Under the pieces are notes generated by a model. It saw only the letters and a program-made list of their open reading frames with translations. It was not told the origin of the DNA and made no database searches. Below, piece after piece: positions 37,258 to 46,533 of a DNA stretch of 64,000 nt. This stretch comes from Hymenobacter siberiensis (GTDB lineage: Bacteria > Bacteroidota > Bacteroidia > Cytophagales > Hymenobacteraceae): the NCBI RefSeq assembly GCF_018967865.2, contig NZ_JAHLZY020000001.1, forward strand, positions 4,402,001 to 4,466,000, in the 5' to 3' direction. Within the stretch, counting starts at the first letter, position 1; each line of letters starts with the position of its first letter. The position numbers and the translations under genes were made by a program.

Positions 37258-39644
37258 CGGGCCGCGTCCAGGGTAGCCAGCTCGGCCGGCAAGGCGGCCA
37301 GTACCCGGCCTACCACGGTGGCCAGCTGCGCCACGGCTTCCGCCAGCAGCTCCGGCGCGGGCACCGGGCACTGCGCCTTGGGATGCGCCTGGTTGAGAAT
37401 ATCCAGCGGAGCAGTCACGCCCGCAACGCCCAGGGCCAGCAAATTGGGCTTGATGTGGTGCGCTATTTCGGCGGCCTGCACCCAGTGCCGGGTGGCGGCG
37501 GCCGCGTGCAGCTGCGCCAGGCTCACCGGCATATTGGCCAGAAAGGAGCGCAGTATCTGCTCCACAAACGCCGGGCGGCCCTGCGACTGGCGGCGCAGGC
37601 GCGACAGGTCGTAGAGCGGCGCTGCCGGCACTTCGAGCAAGGCCACCATTTTGTGGTACAACACCTCCTCATCGAAGGGCTTGGCCAGGTAGTCGTTCAT
37701 GCCGGCGGCGAGGTAATGCTCGACATCAGACTGAAACGCATTGGCGGTGAGGGCAATAACCGGCGTATTGGCCCGGCGCGCATCGGGCAGCTGGCGCAGG
37801 TGCCGGGTCACGTCCACGCCGCTCATGCCGGGCATCTGGATATCCATCAGCACGAGGTCGTAGGTATTGGCTTCGAGGCAGGCCAGGCCGGCGGGGCCGT
37901 CCGCGGCTTCTTCCAGCACCACGCCCCAGGGAGCCAGCGTCATCTGGGCCACGGCCCGGTTTATTTCGTTGTCTTCCACCATCAGCACGCGCACCCCGGC
38001 CAGCTGGCGGGTGTCGTAGGCGGCGGTGAAGCCTTCGTCCAGCATCGGTACCAAGGCTTTGGGCAGCATCACGCTGAACACAAACGTGGTGCCCTGGCCC
38101 ACGGCGCTGGTCATGGTGAGGGTGCCGCCCAGCTGCGCCACCAGCGCCCGGGCAATGCTCAGGCCCAAGCCGGTACCGCCAAACTGGCGGCTGGTATCGG
38201 CATATGCCTGGGTGAAGCTCTCGAAGATGCGCTCCTGCTGAGCCGGGGCGATACCAATACCGGTATCGGCCACGCTGAACCGGGCCGTGAGGCTGTCGGC
38301 AGTTTCCGCCACCAGCTCACTCGATACGTTGATGGTGCCGCGTTCGGTAAACTTGAGTGCGTTGCTTACCAGGTTGATGATGATTTGGTTGAGACGGTGC
38401 GCGTCGCCAATCACCCAGGGCTGGGGACAGCTCGCGCGCAGCGACTTGCCCTCAAAAAGCAGCCCTTTCTCGGTGGCCTGCAACGCCAGGGGCTGAAGCG
38501 CGGCGCTCACCGACTCGCAGAGGTTGAACGCCACCTGCTCCATTTCCAGCTTCCCGGAGCTGATTTTGGCCATATCGAGCACATCGTTCACCACGCTCAG
38601 CAGGTGCTGCCCGGAGCGCTGCATAATGTCGATGAGCTGCTGCTGGCGCGGGTCGAGCGGCGTTTTGGCCAGGTGGGCCGCCATGCCCAGCACGCCGTTG
38701 AGGGGCGTACGGATTTCGTGGCTCATGTTGGCCAGAAAGTTCTGGCGGGCCGTGGCGGCGGCTTCGGCGGCCAGCTGGGCCGCCTTTAGCTCGGTGATAT
38801 CGGTGCTCACGCCCAGTACGTGCACGGTGCCGTCGGGGCGGTGCAGCGGGCGCTTCATCGAGTGGTACCAGCGCACGCTGCCATCGGGCAGGGTGAAGCA
38901 GTCTTCCACCACTATTTCCTGGTTGCCATCCATCACCTGGGCATCAATTGCGGCGAAGCGGGCGAGCTCAGCATCCCGGGTCTGGCGGCGGCTATCGGCA
39001 TCGCCCTCCAGCCGGGCGGCCGCGTGGAGCTCCTGAATGGCGCGGTTCTGAAACAAGAAATTACCGGCCCGGTCGCGCACGAAAATCATGCTGGGCGTAG
39101 TGTCCAGCACCTGCCGCGTGAAAGCCTGCTCGTCGGCCAGGGCCTGCCGGGCTTGTTCCTGGTCAGTTACATCGAAGCCGTAGCCGATAAACCACACCAA
39201 CGCCCCGTCCGGCCCAAACACCGGTTGCAGGCGGCGCAGGAACTGGCGCGGGCCGATGGGCTTGGCCACCACTTCGGTCCACTCCACTACCTGGCCAGCG
39301 CAGGCGCGGTCGAACAGGGCGCGGTGCCGGGGGGTGAGTTCGGGTGGGCAGTTGGGCTGCGGGGCTAACTCGGCCAGGGTTTTGCCCTGGGCGGCCTGGC
39401 GGGCGGCGGCGTCGGCCATGGCGGCAGGGTTGAGGTATTGAAAGCGGAATTCGGTATCTACAACTCCTATTTCAGAGGGCAGGCTATGCAGAATAGTTTC
39501 GTAGAAATCCCGCTGCTGCGCGGCTGCCGCAGCTTCCTGGCGGGCCAGTGCCAGTGCTTCTTCGAGGGCCGCGATACGAGCCGCTGCCCCGGCAAGCGTA
39601 GCAGGGGCTTCAATAGCAGTGGCAGCAGGCAGCATTTCGGGCAT
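37254..39644 (-). CDS. Hybrid sensor kinase: PAS-PAS-HisKA-HATPase-REC-HPt
   Basis: 796-residue soluble multidomain kinase. Coiled coil (about 15-45), PAS 1 (50-165), PAS 2 with PAC motif (170-290), HisKA with His309 in NMSHEIRTPLNG, HATPase (N box INLVSNALKF, G1 DTGIGIAP, G2 GGTGLGLS), receiver with Asp601 in LVLMDIQMPGMSG, and an HPt domain with His729 in EIAHHIKPN. All relay residues are present, so it can run a full phosphorelay. No membrane span remains once ATG 39644 is used instead of the longer frame to 39734, so it senses a cytoplasmic signal. Confidence 0.93.
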   Translation of the reverse strand: MPEMLPAATAIEAPATLAGAAARIAALEEALALARQEAAAAAQQRDFYETILHSLPSEIGVVDTEFRFQYLNPAAMADAAARQAAQGKTLAELAPQPNCPPELTPRHRALFDRACAGQVVEWTEVVAKPIGPRQFLRRLQPVFGPDGALVWFIGYGFDVTDQEQARQALADEQAFTRQVLDTTPSMIFVRDRAGNFLFQNRAIQELHAAARLEGDADSRRQTRDAELARFAAIDAQVMDGNQEIVVEDCFTLPDGSVRWYHSMKRPLHRPDGTVHVLGVSTDITELKAAQLAAEAAATARQNFLANMSHEIRTPLNGVLGMAAHLAKTPLDPRQQQLIDIMQRSGQHLLSVVNDVLDMAKISSGKLEMEQVAFNLCESVSAALQPLALQATEKGLLFEGKSLRASCPQPWVIGDAHRLNQIIINLVSNALKFTERGTINVSSELVAETADSLTARFSVADTGIGIAPAQQERIFESFTQAYADTSRQFGGTGLGLSIARALVAQLGGTLTMTSAVGQGTTFVFSVMLPKALVPMLDEGFTAAYDTRQLAGVRVLMVEDNEINRAVAQMTLAPWGVVLEEAADGPAGLACLEANTYDLVLMDIQMPGMSGVDVTRHLRQLPDARRANTPVIALTANAFQSDVEHYLAAGMNDYLAKPFDEEVLYHKMVALLEVPAAPLYDLSRLRRQSQGRPAFVEQILRSFLANMPVSLAQLHAAAATRHWVQAAEIAHHIKPNLLALGVAGVTAPLDILNQAHPKAQCPVPAPELLAEAVAQLATVVGRVLAALPAELATLDAAR

Positions 39645-39976
39645 AAAACAAAGGAAAGGGTAGGTAATAAAGGTCAGGAAGAAGCCGTATTTAGCGACTG
39701 GCAAGTACGCCAACGGTCGATTTGGCCAGACCAACGGCGTTTTTTTCTGGTTGAACTACCGGGCGCGGTTCCTGATAACGCCTTGGTCATCGATTTCGCG
39801 TATGTGGCTGCGCGCCCCTCCAAATGCCCGGGCACCGCCAGCAAAGGCAGCAGCATTGGCGGGCCGGTTTCCAAAGCCCGGCAGGTTTTTGGAGCCGCCG
39901 CAAACCCGCCGGGCTTTTCCGGGGTTAAGAGCCTTGGGCGTGGCTCGTACCTTTAACCCTTTCCATTACTTTTCCT
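39645..39976. other. 332-bp gap without a supported gene
   Basis: Divergent promoter region between the hybrid kinase and the M16 peptidase. TACCTTTA at 39948-39955, about 20 nt before the peptidase ATG, is a near-match to the -7 box. Open frames here lack coding character. Confidence 0.5.
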
Positions 39977-41230
39977 ATGATTCATTTCACCGAATTCACC
40001 CTCGATAACGGCCTGCGCTGCATCGTGCACGAAGATTTCAGCACGCCCATGGCCGTGCTCAACGTGATGTATGACGTGGGCTCGCGCGATGAGGATGCCG
40101 AGCACACCGGTTTCGCGCACCTGTTTGAGCACCTGATGTTTTCGGGCTCCGTCAACATTCCCAGCTACGACGAGCCGCTGCAGCGCGTGGGCGGCGAAAA
40201 CAACGCCTTCACCTCGGCCGACGTCACCAACTACTACCTCTCGCTGCCCGCCGCCAACCTCGAAACCGGCTTCTGGCTCGAAAGCGACCGGATGCTGAAC
40301 CTGGCCTTCTCCGAAAACGGCCTCGAAGTGCAGCGCAAAGTGGTGGTGGAGGAGTTCAAGCAGAGCTACCTCAACCAGCCCTACGGCGACGTGTGGCTCC
40401 AGCTCAAGCCCCTCGCCTACCACACCCACCCCTACCAGTGGAACACCATCGGCAAGGAGATTGCGCACATCGAAAACGCCGTGATGGACGACGTGCGCGG
40501 CTTTTTTAAGAAGCACTACGCTCCGCAGAATGCCGTGCTGGTGGTGGCCGGGGCCGTGAGTGCCGCCACCGTGCGCCAGCTGGCCGAGAAGTGGTTCGGG
40601 CCCATTGCCGGCGGGCCGGCCTACCAGCGCCAGCTGCCCCAGGAGCCCGCCCAGGCCGAGGCCCGGCACCTCACTGCCCAGGCCGAAGTACCGCTCAGCG
40701 CCCTGTATAAGACCTACCACATGCCCGCCCGGGGCGATGCCCGCTACCACGCCGTGGACTTGCTCAGCGACATGCTGGGCCACGGCAAATCGGCGCGGCT
40801 GCACCAGCGGCTGGTGAAGGAGCAGGCCCTGTTCAACAACATCTCATCGTCGCTCACCGGCTCGCTCGACCCCGGCCTGCTCGTCATCAGCGGCAAGCTG
40901 AACGAGGGCGTGGACCTGAAAACGGCCGATGCCGCCGTAGAAGCCGTGGTAGCCGAATTCCTGACCGGGGATGTGGACGCCTACGAGCTCGAAAAAGTAA
41001 AAAACCAGGCCGAAAGCAGCCTGGTGTTCGGTGAAATTGACCTCCTGAACCGCGCCATGAACCTGGCCTACAGCAAGCTGCAAGGCGATACCAACCTGGT
41101 GAACGACGAAAGCCGCCGCATTCAGGCCGTGACCGTGGCCGACGTACGCGCCATGGCCCAGCTGGTGCTCCGACCCGAAAACTGCAACACGCTCTACTAC
41201 GAAGCCACCGCCGTGGCGGAACCAGCGTAG
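39977..41230 (+). CDS. M16-family zinc metallopeptidase
   Basis: 417-residue insulinase-type peptidase. The inverted zinc motif HxxEH is H48-L-F-E51-H52 in FAHLFEHLMFSGS; the third ligand is a Glu in VQRKVVVEEFKQ. The start FTLDNGLRCIVHED and the internal GGxNAFTSADVTNYYLSLPA fit the family. It has no signal peptide, unlike many two-domain periplasmic members, so it is probably cytoplasmic. Followed by repeat A4. Confidence 0.93.
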   Translation: MIHFTEFTLDNGLRCIVHEDFSTPMAVLNVMYDVGSRDEDAEHTGFAHLFEHLMFSGSVNIPSYDEPLQRVGGENNAFTSADVTNYYLSLPAANLETGFWLESDRMLNLAFSENGLEVQRKVVVEEFKQSYLNQPYGDVWLQLKPLAYHTHPYQWNTIGKEIAHIENAVMDDVRGFFKKHYAPQNAVLVVAGAVSAATVRQLAEKWFGPIAGGPAYQRQLPQEPAQAEARHLTAQAEVPLSALYKTYHMPARGDARYHAVDLLSDMLGHGKSARLHQRLVKEQALFNNISSSLTGSLDPGLLVISGKLNEGVDLKTADAAVEAVVAEFLTGDVDAYELEKVKNQAESSLVFGEIDLLNRAMNLAYSKLQGDTNLVNDESRRIQAVTVADVRAMAQLVLRPENCNTLYYEATAVAEPA

Positions 41231-41256
41231 GGTTTAGAACGTGTTGTTAAAACCAG

Positions 41257-41353
41257 TCATGCAGAGCGCAGCGAAGCATCTTGCCCGCAGTAAGTAATCC
41301 AATCATCATTGATTACTTACTGCGGGCAAGATGCTTCGCTGCGCTCTGCATGA
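41257..41353. repeat. Long inverted repeat, family A copy 4
   Basis: Perfect 43-bp arms at 41257-41299 and 41311-41353 around an 11-nt loop; the longest perfect hairpin in the window. Confidence 0.95.
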
Positions 41354-41389
41354 CCGTTTTGTGGCTCTAGACGACCAAGAAATGTCTTA

Positions 41390-41764
41390 CTAGCGCTTGA
41401 TTTTTGCCTTGGTTTTGCCGGGGGCTGCCGGCACGTTGCTGTCGCGGCTGAGGCTGCTGTTGGCGGGCTTCACGTAGCGGAGGCGCGGGGTGCGGTTGTC
41501 GTTGTAGCCGCCGTTGTTCTGGTAGCCCACCTGCTTGCGCATGGGCACGCCGGGCGCAAGGTAGGCCGTGCCATCCTTGATATCCTGCGACACGCCGGCC
41601 CCGTAGGGCTTGCCGGTGTGGGGGTTGATGTTGGGGGCCCGGCGAGCACCCCGCGTGGAGTAGGGCGCGATTTTTTTGCGGGCGGTACGGGTTCCGGTTT
41701 GCGCGTTGGCACCGGTTACGGCAAACATAACCAGCAGCAGCGTGACGAAAAAGTAGCGTAGCAT
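41390..41764 (-). CDS. Small exported protein, APGxP family member 1
   Basis: 124-residue exported basic protein with signal peptide MLRYFFVTLLLVMFAVTGANA. The mature part is Arg/Lys/Tyr-rich and probably unfolded: TARKKIAPYSTRGARR, then GTAYLAPGVPMRKQVGYQNNGGYNDN. The AYLAPGVPM segment is shared with the next three genes on the same strand. No known family. Confidence 0.7.
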   Translation of the reverse strand: MLRYFFVTLLLVMFAVTGANAQTGTRTARKKIAPYSTRGARRAPNINPHTGKPYGAGVSQDIKDGTAYLAPGVPMRKQVGYQNNGGYNDNRTPRLRYVKPANSSLSRDSNVPAAPGKTKAKIKR

Positions 41765-41945
41765 CGATGGATTATTAAAAAAGTGAAGTGATGGGAAAGT
41801 GACTGCCCCGGCAGGCCGAAAGCGAACCGGCTCCCGTCATACGCACCACGGCCCACAGTGGGTGAAGTCGAACGACGGAAGCCGAATGGCAATACGCAAG
41901 GCGGCCCGGTCGGGATTTACCCAACCAAGCCGCCACCAGGCCGAA

Positions 41946-42368
41946 TTAGTTGCCGAGCGTGGTCTGGCTGCTGGTGGCCGACTTGCGAGGCGGGCGCACG
42001 CTGTAGGGCACCATGCCATTGCTGGTGCGCATGTGCACCGGCATACCGGGGGCCGCATACACGTTGGCGTTGTCGATTTCGCCCCGCGAGGTGCTCGCGC
42101 CTGGGGTAACAGCGCCCCAGCCGCCGTCGGTGGCGGAGGTGGTGCTGGCCACGGCAGTTTGCGTGGTTTCGAGGGGAGGCCATCCGTCGTTCATCACGGC
42201 CGTGGTAGGGGTGGTTTTGAGGGCTACGCGGCGGGCTTTTTTGGCGGCGCGGGCCGTGGCTTTTACCGATTTGGTGGTCTTCTTTTTGGCGGCGACGGGC
42301 GTGGTCTGGGCACTGGCTTCAGCCAATATGAACACCGACAAGGCAAGGGTAAGAATGGAGCGGAACAT
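41946..42368 (-). CDS. Small exported protein, APGxP family member 2
   Basis: 140-residue exported protein with signal peptide MFRSILTLALSVFILAEASAQ, nearly the same as that of the next gene (MIRSILTLTLALALATEASAQ), so the two are recent duplicates. A Lys/Ala-rich histone-like stretch (KKKTTKSVKATARAAKKARR) is followed by DNANVYAAPGMPVHMRTSNG. The function is not known; the Lys-rich segment could bind acidic polymers. Confidence 0.72.
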   Translation of the reverse strand: MFRSILTLALSVFILAEASAQTTPVAAKKKTTKSVKATARAAKKARRVALKTTPTTAVMNDGWPPLETTQTAVASTTSATDGGWGAVTPGASTSRGEIDNANVYAAPGMPVHMRTSNGMVPYSVRPPRKSATSSQTTLGN

Positions 42369-42543
42369 GGCTGAAGGAAAAAGCAGTGGGGGGAATAACA
42401 GTTGGTTCGGTTAGCTGTTGGGGTACATTTCGAAAAGCGTGCCAACTTTCTGTTTTTCCTGCCCGGCCCACACAAAACGGCCCGGTTGGTGCGCAAACGC
42501 ATACTAATCGGGCCGTTTCATCGACAAAGTCTGGAATAAGACC

Positions 42544-42873
42544 TCAGCGCGGCGACAGCGTTGTGCCGCCTTTGGTGGTGTGGCGGCCGGCTGCCTTACC
42601 ATCATACGGCCCAACTTTGCCCTCCGGCACTATAATGGGCTGGCCTGGAGCCGCATAAATACTTTGCGTCTGGCCTTTGGTGCTCGTCGGCAAATCGGCC
42701 ATGGTACCGGTTGAGGTAGTGGTAGCCGGCCGGGCAGTGCGGGCCGGTTGGCGCATGGTAGCTTTGGTACGCGTGGTTTTGCGGGCGGCAGTTTTGGTAG
42801 CAGGGGCCGTTTGGGCGGAGGCTTCCGTAGCCAGGGCCAGCGCCAGGGTCAGCGTTAGGATGGAGCGAATCAT
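42544..42873 (-). CDS. Small exported protein, APGxP family member 3
   Basis: 109-residue exported protein. Signal peptide MIRSILTLTLALALATEASAQ closely matches member 2. KTAARKTTRTKATMRQPARTA is basic and low-complexity, then QSIYAAPGQPIIVPEGKVG carries the shared motif. The shortest of the four paralogues. Confidence 0.72.
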   Translation of the reverse strand: MIRSILTLTLALALATEASAQTAPATKTAARKTTRTKATMRQPARTARPATTTSTGTMADLPTSTKGQTQSIYAAPGQPIIVPEGKVGPYDGKAAGRHTTKGGTTLSPR

Positions 42874-43034
42874 AAGCGAGAGTTTGGGTAATGAGGGACA
42901 GGAGATTCAAAAAATCCGCGCCGCAGAGCGACCCGGTTCCAGGCATACGCGAAACCCGGAGGCGGGGTCCACGCCCACGGCCTACCCAGCGCCATCAGCC
43001 CGCCGCCGCACCATACTCATCAGAGATAGTATGA

Positions 43035-43094
43035 AAAACAGCAGAAAGCCCGGCCGGCCCTTTTCAGGACCCGGCCGGGCTTTCTGCTGTTTTG
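43035..43094. terminator. Strong hairpin, probable two-way terminator
   Basis: 23-bp arms AAAACAGCAGAAAGCCCGGC... around CCCTTTTCAGGA, with A-rich and T-rich flanks, between members 3 and 4 of the APGxP cluster. Confidence 0.8.
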
Positions 43095-43140
43095 AAGATT
43101 TCAACGGGTAAACAGCCTTTCAGCTTACCCAGCACTACGA

Positions 43141-43776
43141 TTACCAGCCCATTGGCTCGGGCGCTTTCTTTTTGGGGGCTGCCTTGGCAGGAGCTTTGGC
43201 GGGCGTACCGGCTTTGGGCGCGGCGGCCATGGGAGCCATTTCGGCTCCGTTGGCGGCATTGCCGGCACCGGTGCTGGCCTGGGCGGCTACTGGTGCAGCA
43301 GCGGCGGGAGCGGGCTCGGCCAGCATGAGGGCCGTGGCCGGGCGCGGGGGCCAGGGCTTCTCGTGGCGCGGCTTGCGGTTGAGACGGCGCTCGCGCATGG
43401 CGGCGGCGTCATCGGCCATCACGCTACGGCCACCGCGCATGATTACGGGCGCGCCGGGCGCTACCGAAATGCCCTGGCCACTGGCCACGCCACCACCGGA
43501 TACACCACCGCCGCCACCACTAAAGCCACCTTTATCGGCCGGGGCCGCAGCCTCGGGGGCCGGCGCAGCGGCCGGCATTTCGGGTGCTACTGCGGCCGCG
43601 CCACCGTTCTGGGCAGCCTTTTGGCCGGCAGCCGACGAGCTACTTTTGGTGGTTTTCTTAGCCGGAGCCTTTTTGGGGGTATCCCAGCCACTCGGAGCAT
43701 CCCAGCCTCCGCTTTGGGCGGCGGCGGAAGTAGCTAATCCTCCGCTGATAAGTAAAAAGAATAGAGCGCGCTTCAT
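43141..43776 (-). CDS. Exported Ala/Gly/Pro-rich protein, APGxP family member 4
   Basis: 211-residue exported protein, the longest of the four. Signal peptide MKRALFFLLISGGLATSAAAQ (ATG 43776; the upstream extension of the frame is non-coding). GGWDAPSGWDTPKKAPAKKT is followed by an Ala/Pro stretch, a Gly-rich patch (GGFSGGGGGVSGGG), then QGISVAPGAPVIMRGGRS with the shared motif, and a final Ala/Pro/Lys tail ending in EPMGW. Low complexity throughout; unlikely to have a compact fold. Confidence 0.7.
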   Translation of the reverse strand: MKRALFFLLISGGLATSAAAQSGGWDAPSGWDTPKKAPAKKTTKSSSSAAGQKAAQNGGAAAVAPEMPAAAPAPEAAAPADKGGFSGGGGGVSGGGVASGQGISVAPGAPVIMRGGRSVMADDAAAMRERRLNRKPRHEKPWPPRPATALMLAEPAPAAAAPVAAQASTGAGNAANGAEMAPMAAAPKAGTPAKAPAKAAPKKKAPEPMGW

Positions 43777-43859
43777 GGCAGGAGATTTTTGTAGATGATT
43801 TATAAATGGCGTAACTGAATGTGTTTGCGAAACGTTCGGCCAGGGCCGGACCCTTGCCG

Positions 43860-43867
43860 TAACTTTG
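43860..43867 (+). promoter_or_regulatory. -7 promoter box immediately before pheS
   Basis: TAACTTTG ends 6 nt before the ATG at 43874, leaving almost no leader. Confidence 0.6.
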
Positions 43868-43873
43868 CGGGCT

Positions 43874-44947
43874 ATGATGCAGGAATCCATTGCCGCGCTG
43901 ACGGCCGAAATTACGACGGCCGAACTGAATAATTCCGCCGAACTTGATGCTTTTCGCATCAGCTACCTCGGCCGCAAGGGCCGGCTGGCCGACTTGTTCG
44001 ACCAGCTGAAGACCGTGCCAGCCGAGGACAAACGCGCTGTGGGCCAGCAGCTAAACACCCTGAAGCAGCAGGCCCAGGCCCGCTTCGACGAGGCCCAACA
44101 GGCCGCCGAAGCCACTGCCGACAACGCCCCCGCCAACCCGGATTTCGACTACACCCTACCCCCCGTGCCCAATGCCCTGGGCACCCGCCACCCGCTCTCG
44201 CTGGTGCGCGAGGAGATGTTGCGCATCTTCGGCCGCATTGGTTTCGCGGTGGCTGAAGGGCCGGAAATCGAGGACGACTGGCACAACTTCACGGCCCTCA
44301 ACTTCCCCGAGAATCACCCGGCGCGCGATATGCAGGACACGTTCTTCGTGGCCCCGGCTTCGCGCACGGCCACGCCCGGCGACGTGCCCACCGGCGCGCC
44401 CGACCTGCCCCACCTCCTAAGAACCCACACCAGCACCGTGCAGGTGCGCGTGATGGAAACCGAGCCACTGCCCATTCGGCGGGTGATGCCGGGCCGGGTG
44501 TTCCGCAACGAGGCTATTTCGGCCCGCGCCCACATGATGTTTCATCAGGTGGAGGGTATTTTCATTGACGAGGGCGTGAGCTTCGCCGACCTCAAGCAAA
44601 CGGTGTACTACTTCGTGCAGGAGCTGTTCGGGGCCGATATCAACATCCGGTTCCGGCCCAGCTTCTTCCCCTTCACCGAGCCCAGCGCGGAAATTGATAT
44701 TACCTGCCTTATTTGCAAGGGCGCGGGCTGCAATATCTGCAAGTACTCGGGCTGGGTGGAAATCGGCGGCTGCGGCATGGTGGACCCCGCCGTGCTCGAA
44801 AACGCCAAAATCGACCCTGAGAAATACTCCGGCTACGCCTGGGGCATGGGCATCGAGCGCATTGCCATGCTCAAGTATCAGATTAAGGACTTGCGCCTGT
44901 TCACGGAGAATGACATGCGCTTCCTGCGGCAGTTTGAGACCCTCTAA
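43874..44947 (+). CDS. pheS: Phenylalanine-tRNA ligase alpha subunit
   Basis: 357-residue class II aminoacyl-tRNA synthetase subunit that charges tRNA-Phe with PheT. The N-terminal coiled coil (about 1-90) binds tRNA; then come HPLSLVREEMLRIFGRIGF, motif 2 in RVFRNEAISARAHMMFHQVEG, the FRPSFFPFTEPSAEID motif and motif 3 GMGIERIAMLKYQIKDLR. A Cys cluster (CLICKGAGCNICK) is normal for this subunit. Start may be ATG 43874 or 43877. pheT is not adjacent, as in many Bacteroidota. Confidence 0.98.
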   Translation: MMQESIAALTAEITTAELNNSAELDAFRISYLGRKGRLADLFDQLKTVPAEDKRAVGQQLNTLKQQAQARFDEAQQAAEATADNAPANPDFDYTLPPVPNALGTRHPLSLVREEMLRIFGRIGFAVAEGPEIEDDWHNFTALNFPENHPARDMQDTFFVAPASRTATPGDVPTGAPDLPHLLRTHTSTVQVRVMETEPLPIRRVMPGRVFRNEAISARAHMMFHQVEGIFIDEGVSFADLKQTVYYFVQELFGADINIRFRPSFFPFTEPSAEIDITCLICKGAGCNICKYSGWVEIGGCGMVDPAVLENAKIDPEKYSGYAWGMGIERIAMLKYQIKDLRLFTENDMRFLRQFETL

Positions 44948-45031
44948 ATCAAGCACAACCGAACCAATCTATGCCTGCGGGCATTCTATACAACCGGCCC
45001 TTGCGGGCCGGCTCCGATAACTCAGTGATTC

Positions 45032-46345
45032 ATGAAGGTTAGAAATCAGACCACCAATAAAGTAAACGTCATCACCCTTGGCTGCTCGAAAAACATCGTG
45101 GACAGCGAGGTTTTGATGGGCCAGCTCGTGGCCAACGACTTCGACGTGACCCACGAGGCCGAGAAGTCGGACGCCAACATCGTCATTATCAACACCTGCG
45201 GCTTTATCGACAATGCCAAGCAGGAGAGCATCGACACCATTCTGCGCTACGCCGACGAGAAGGAGGCCGGCCGCCTGGATAAGCTCTACGTGACGGGCTG
45301 CCTCTCGCAGCGCTACAAGGACGAGCTGGAGGTGGAAATCCCGCAGGTCGACGCCTATTTCGGCACCCTGGAGCTGCCCCAGATGCTGAAGGTGCTCAAC
45401 GCCGACTACAAGCACGAGCTCATCGGCGAGCGCCTGATTACCACGCCCAAGCACTACGCCTACTTCAAAATTGCGGAGGGCTGCAACCGTCCCTGCTCGT
45501 TCTGTGCCATCCCGCTGATGCGTGGCAAGCACGTGGACCGCAAGATTGAGGACCTGGTGAAGGAAGCTAAGCGCCTTGCCAGCATGGGCACCAAGGAGCT
45601 GATTCTCATTGCCCAGGACCTGACCTACTACGGCTTGGAGGCCTACGGCGAGCGCAAGCTGGCCGACCTGCTCCGCAACCTGTCGGACGTGAACGGCATC
45701 GACTGGATTCGCCTGCAATACGCCTACCCTTCGCAGTTCCCGCTGGATGCGCTGGATGTGATGGCCGAGCGCGAAAACATCTGCAAATACCTCGATATGC
45801 CCTTGCAGCATGGCTCCGATGCTATGTTGAAAAGCATGCGCCGGGGCATCACCAAGCGCCGTACCATCGAGCTAGTGGACACCATTCGGCAGCGGGTGCC
45901 GGGCATTGCGCTGCGCACCACGCTCATCGCCGGCCATCCCGGCGAGACGGAGCAGGACTTCCGGGAGATGTATGATTTCGTGGAGCAGACGCGCTTCGAG
46001 CGCCTGGGCATTTTCACCTACTCGCACGAGGAGAATACTCACTCGCACACCCTCGTGGATGACGTGCCGGCCGAGCTGAAGCAGGAGCGCGCCGACGCCA
46101 TCATGGAGCTGCAGCAGGGGATTTCGATGGAGCTGAACGAAGCCCGCGTGGGCCAGACCTACAAGGTGTTGTTCGACCGCAAGGAGAGCGGCCACTTTGT
46201 GGGCCGTACGGAGTTCGACTCGCCCGAGGTGGACAACGAAGTGCTGGTGCCGGTGGAACGCGACACGTTCGTGCGCCTCGGCGATTTTGCGAACGTGAAG
46301 ATTACCGCCGCAACGGACTTCGATTTGTACGGCAAGCTGGTGTAG
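45032..46345 (+). CDS. rimO: Ribosomal protein S12 methylthiotransferase
   Basis: 437-residue radical-SAM enzyme that methylthiolates Asp89 of ribosomal protein S12. The N-terminal MTTase domain has auxiliary-cluster cysteines C18, C56 and C90 (LGCSKN, NTCGFID, TGCLSQRY). The radical-SAM motif is C151-C155-C158 in EGCNRPCSFCAIP. The C-terminal TRAM domain includes GRTEFDSPEVDNEVLV. RimO rather than MiaB is supported by the spacing and by GIFTYSHEENTHS. Confidence 0.97.
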   Translation: MKVRNQTTNKVNVITLGCSKNIVDSEVLMGQLVANDFDVTHEAEKSDANIVIINTCGFIDNAKQESIDTILRYADEKEAGRLDKLYVTGCLSQRYKDELEVEIPQVDAYFGTLELPQMLKVLNADYKHELIGERLITTPKHYAYFKIAEGCNRPCSFCAIPLMRGKHVDRKIEDLVKEAKRLASMGTKELILIAQDLTYYGLEAYGERKLADLLRNLSDVNGIDWIRLQYAYPSQFPLDALDVMAERENICKYLDMPLQHGSDAMLKSMRRGITKRRTIELVDTIRQRVPGIALRTTLIAGHPGETEQDFREMYDFVEQTRFERLGIFTYSHEENTHSHTLVDDVPAELKQERADAIMELQQGISMELNEARVGQTYKVLFDRKESGHFVGRTEFDSPEVDNEVLVPVERDTFVRLGDFANVKITAATDFDLYGKLV

Positions 46346-46354
46346 AAACGCATA

Positions 46355-46410
46355 TTTGCGTCTCGTCGTTGGACGACGACATGAGAACGGCGCAAACGAC
46401 GAGACGCAAA
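46355..46410. repeat. Inverted repeat TTTGCGTCTCGTCGTT
   Basis: Perfect 16-bp arms at 46355-46370 and 46395-46410 between rimO and bshC. Not related to families A-C. Confidence 0.75.
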
Positions 46411-46533
46411 ATGCTGCGTATCTACCCCGTTCAGACCGACCAAAAGCAACTTTTCCGGCGGGGCCGGGTTTTGTGCGGACTTTTGCCATTGGCACAGGTT
46501 CGCCCCGAACCCGGCCCCGATCGTATTACCCCC

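Noticed and set aside
39438..39956. 172-codon ORF overlapping the hybrid kinase 5' end
   Set aside because: Starts inside the kinase gene on the other strand and has irregular composition; no family motif.
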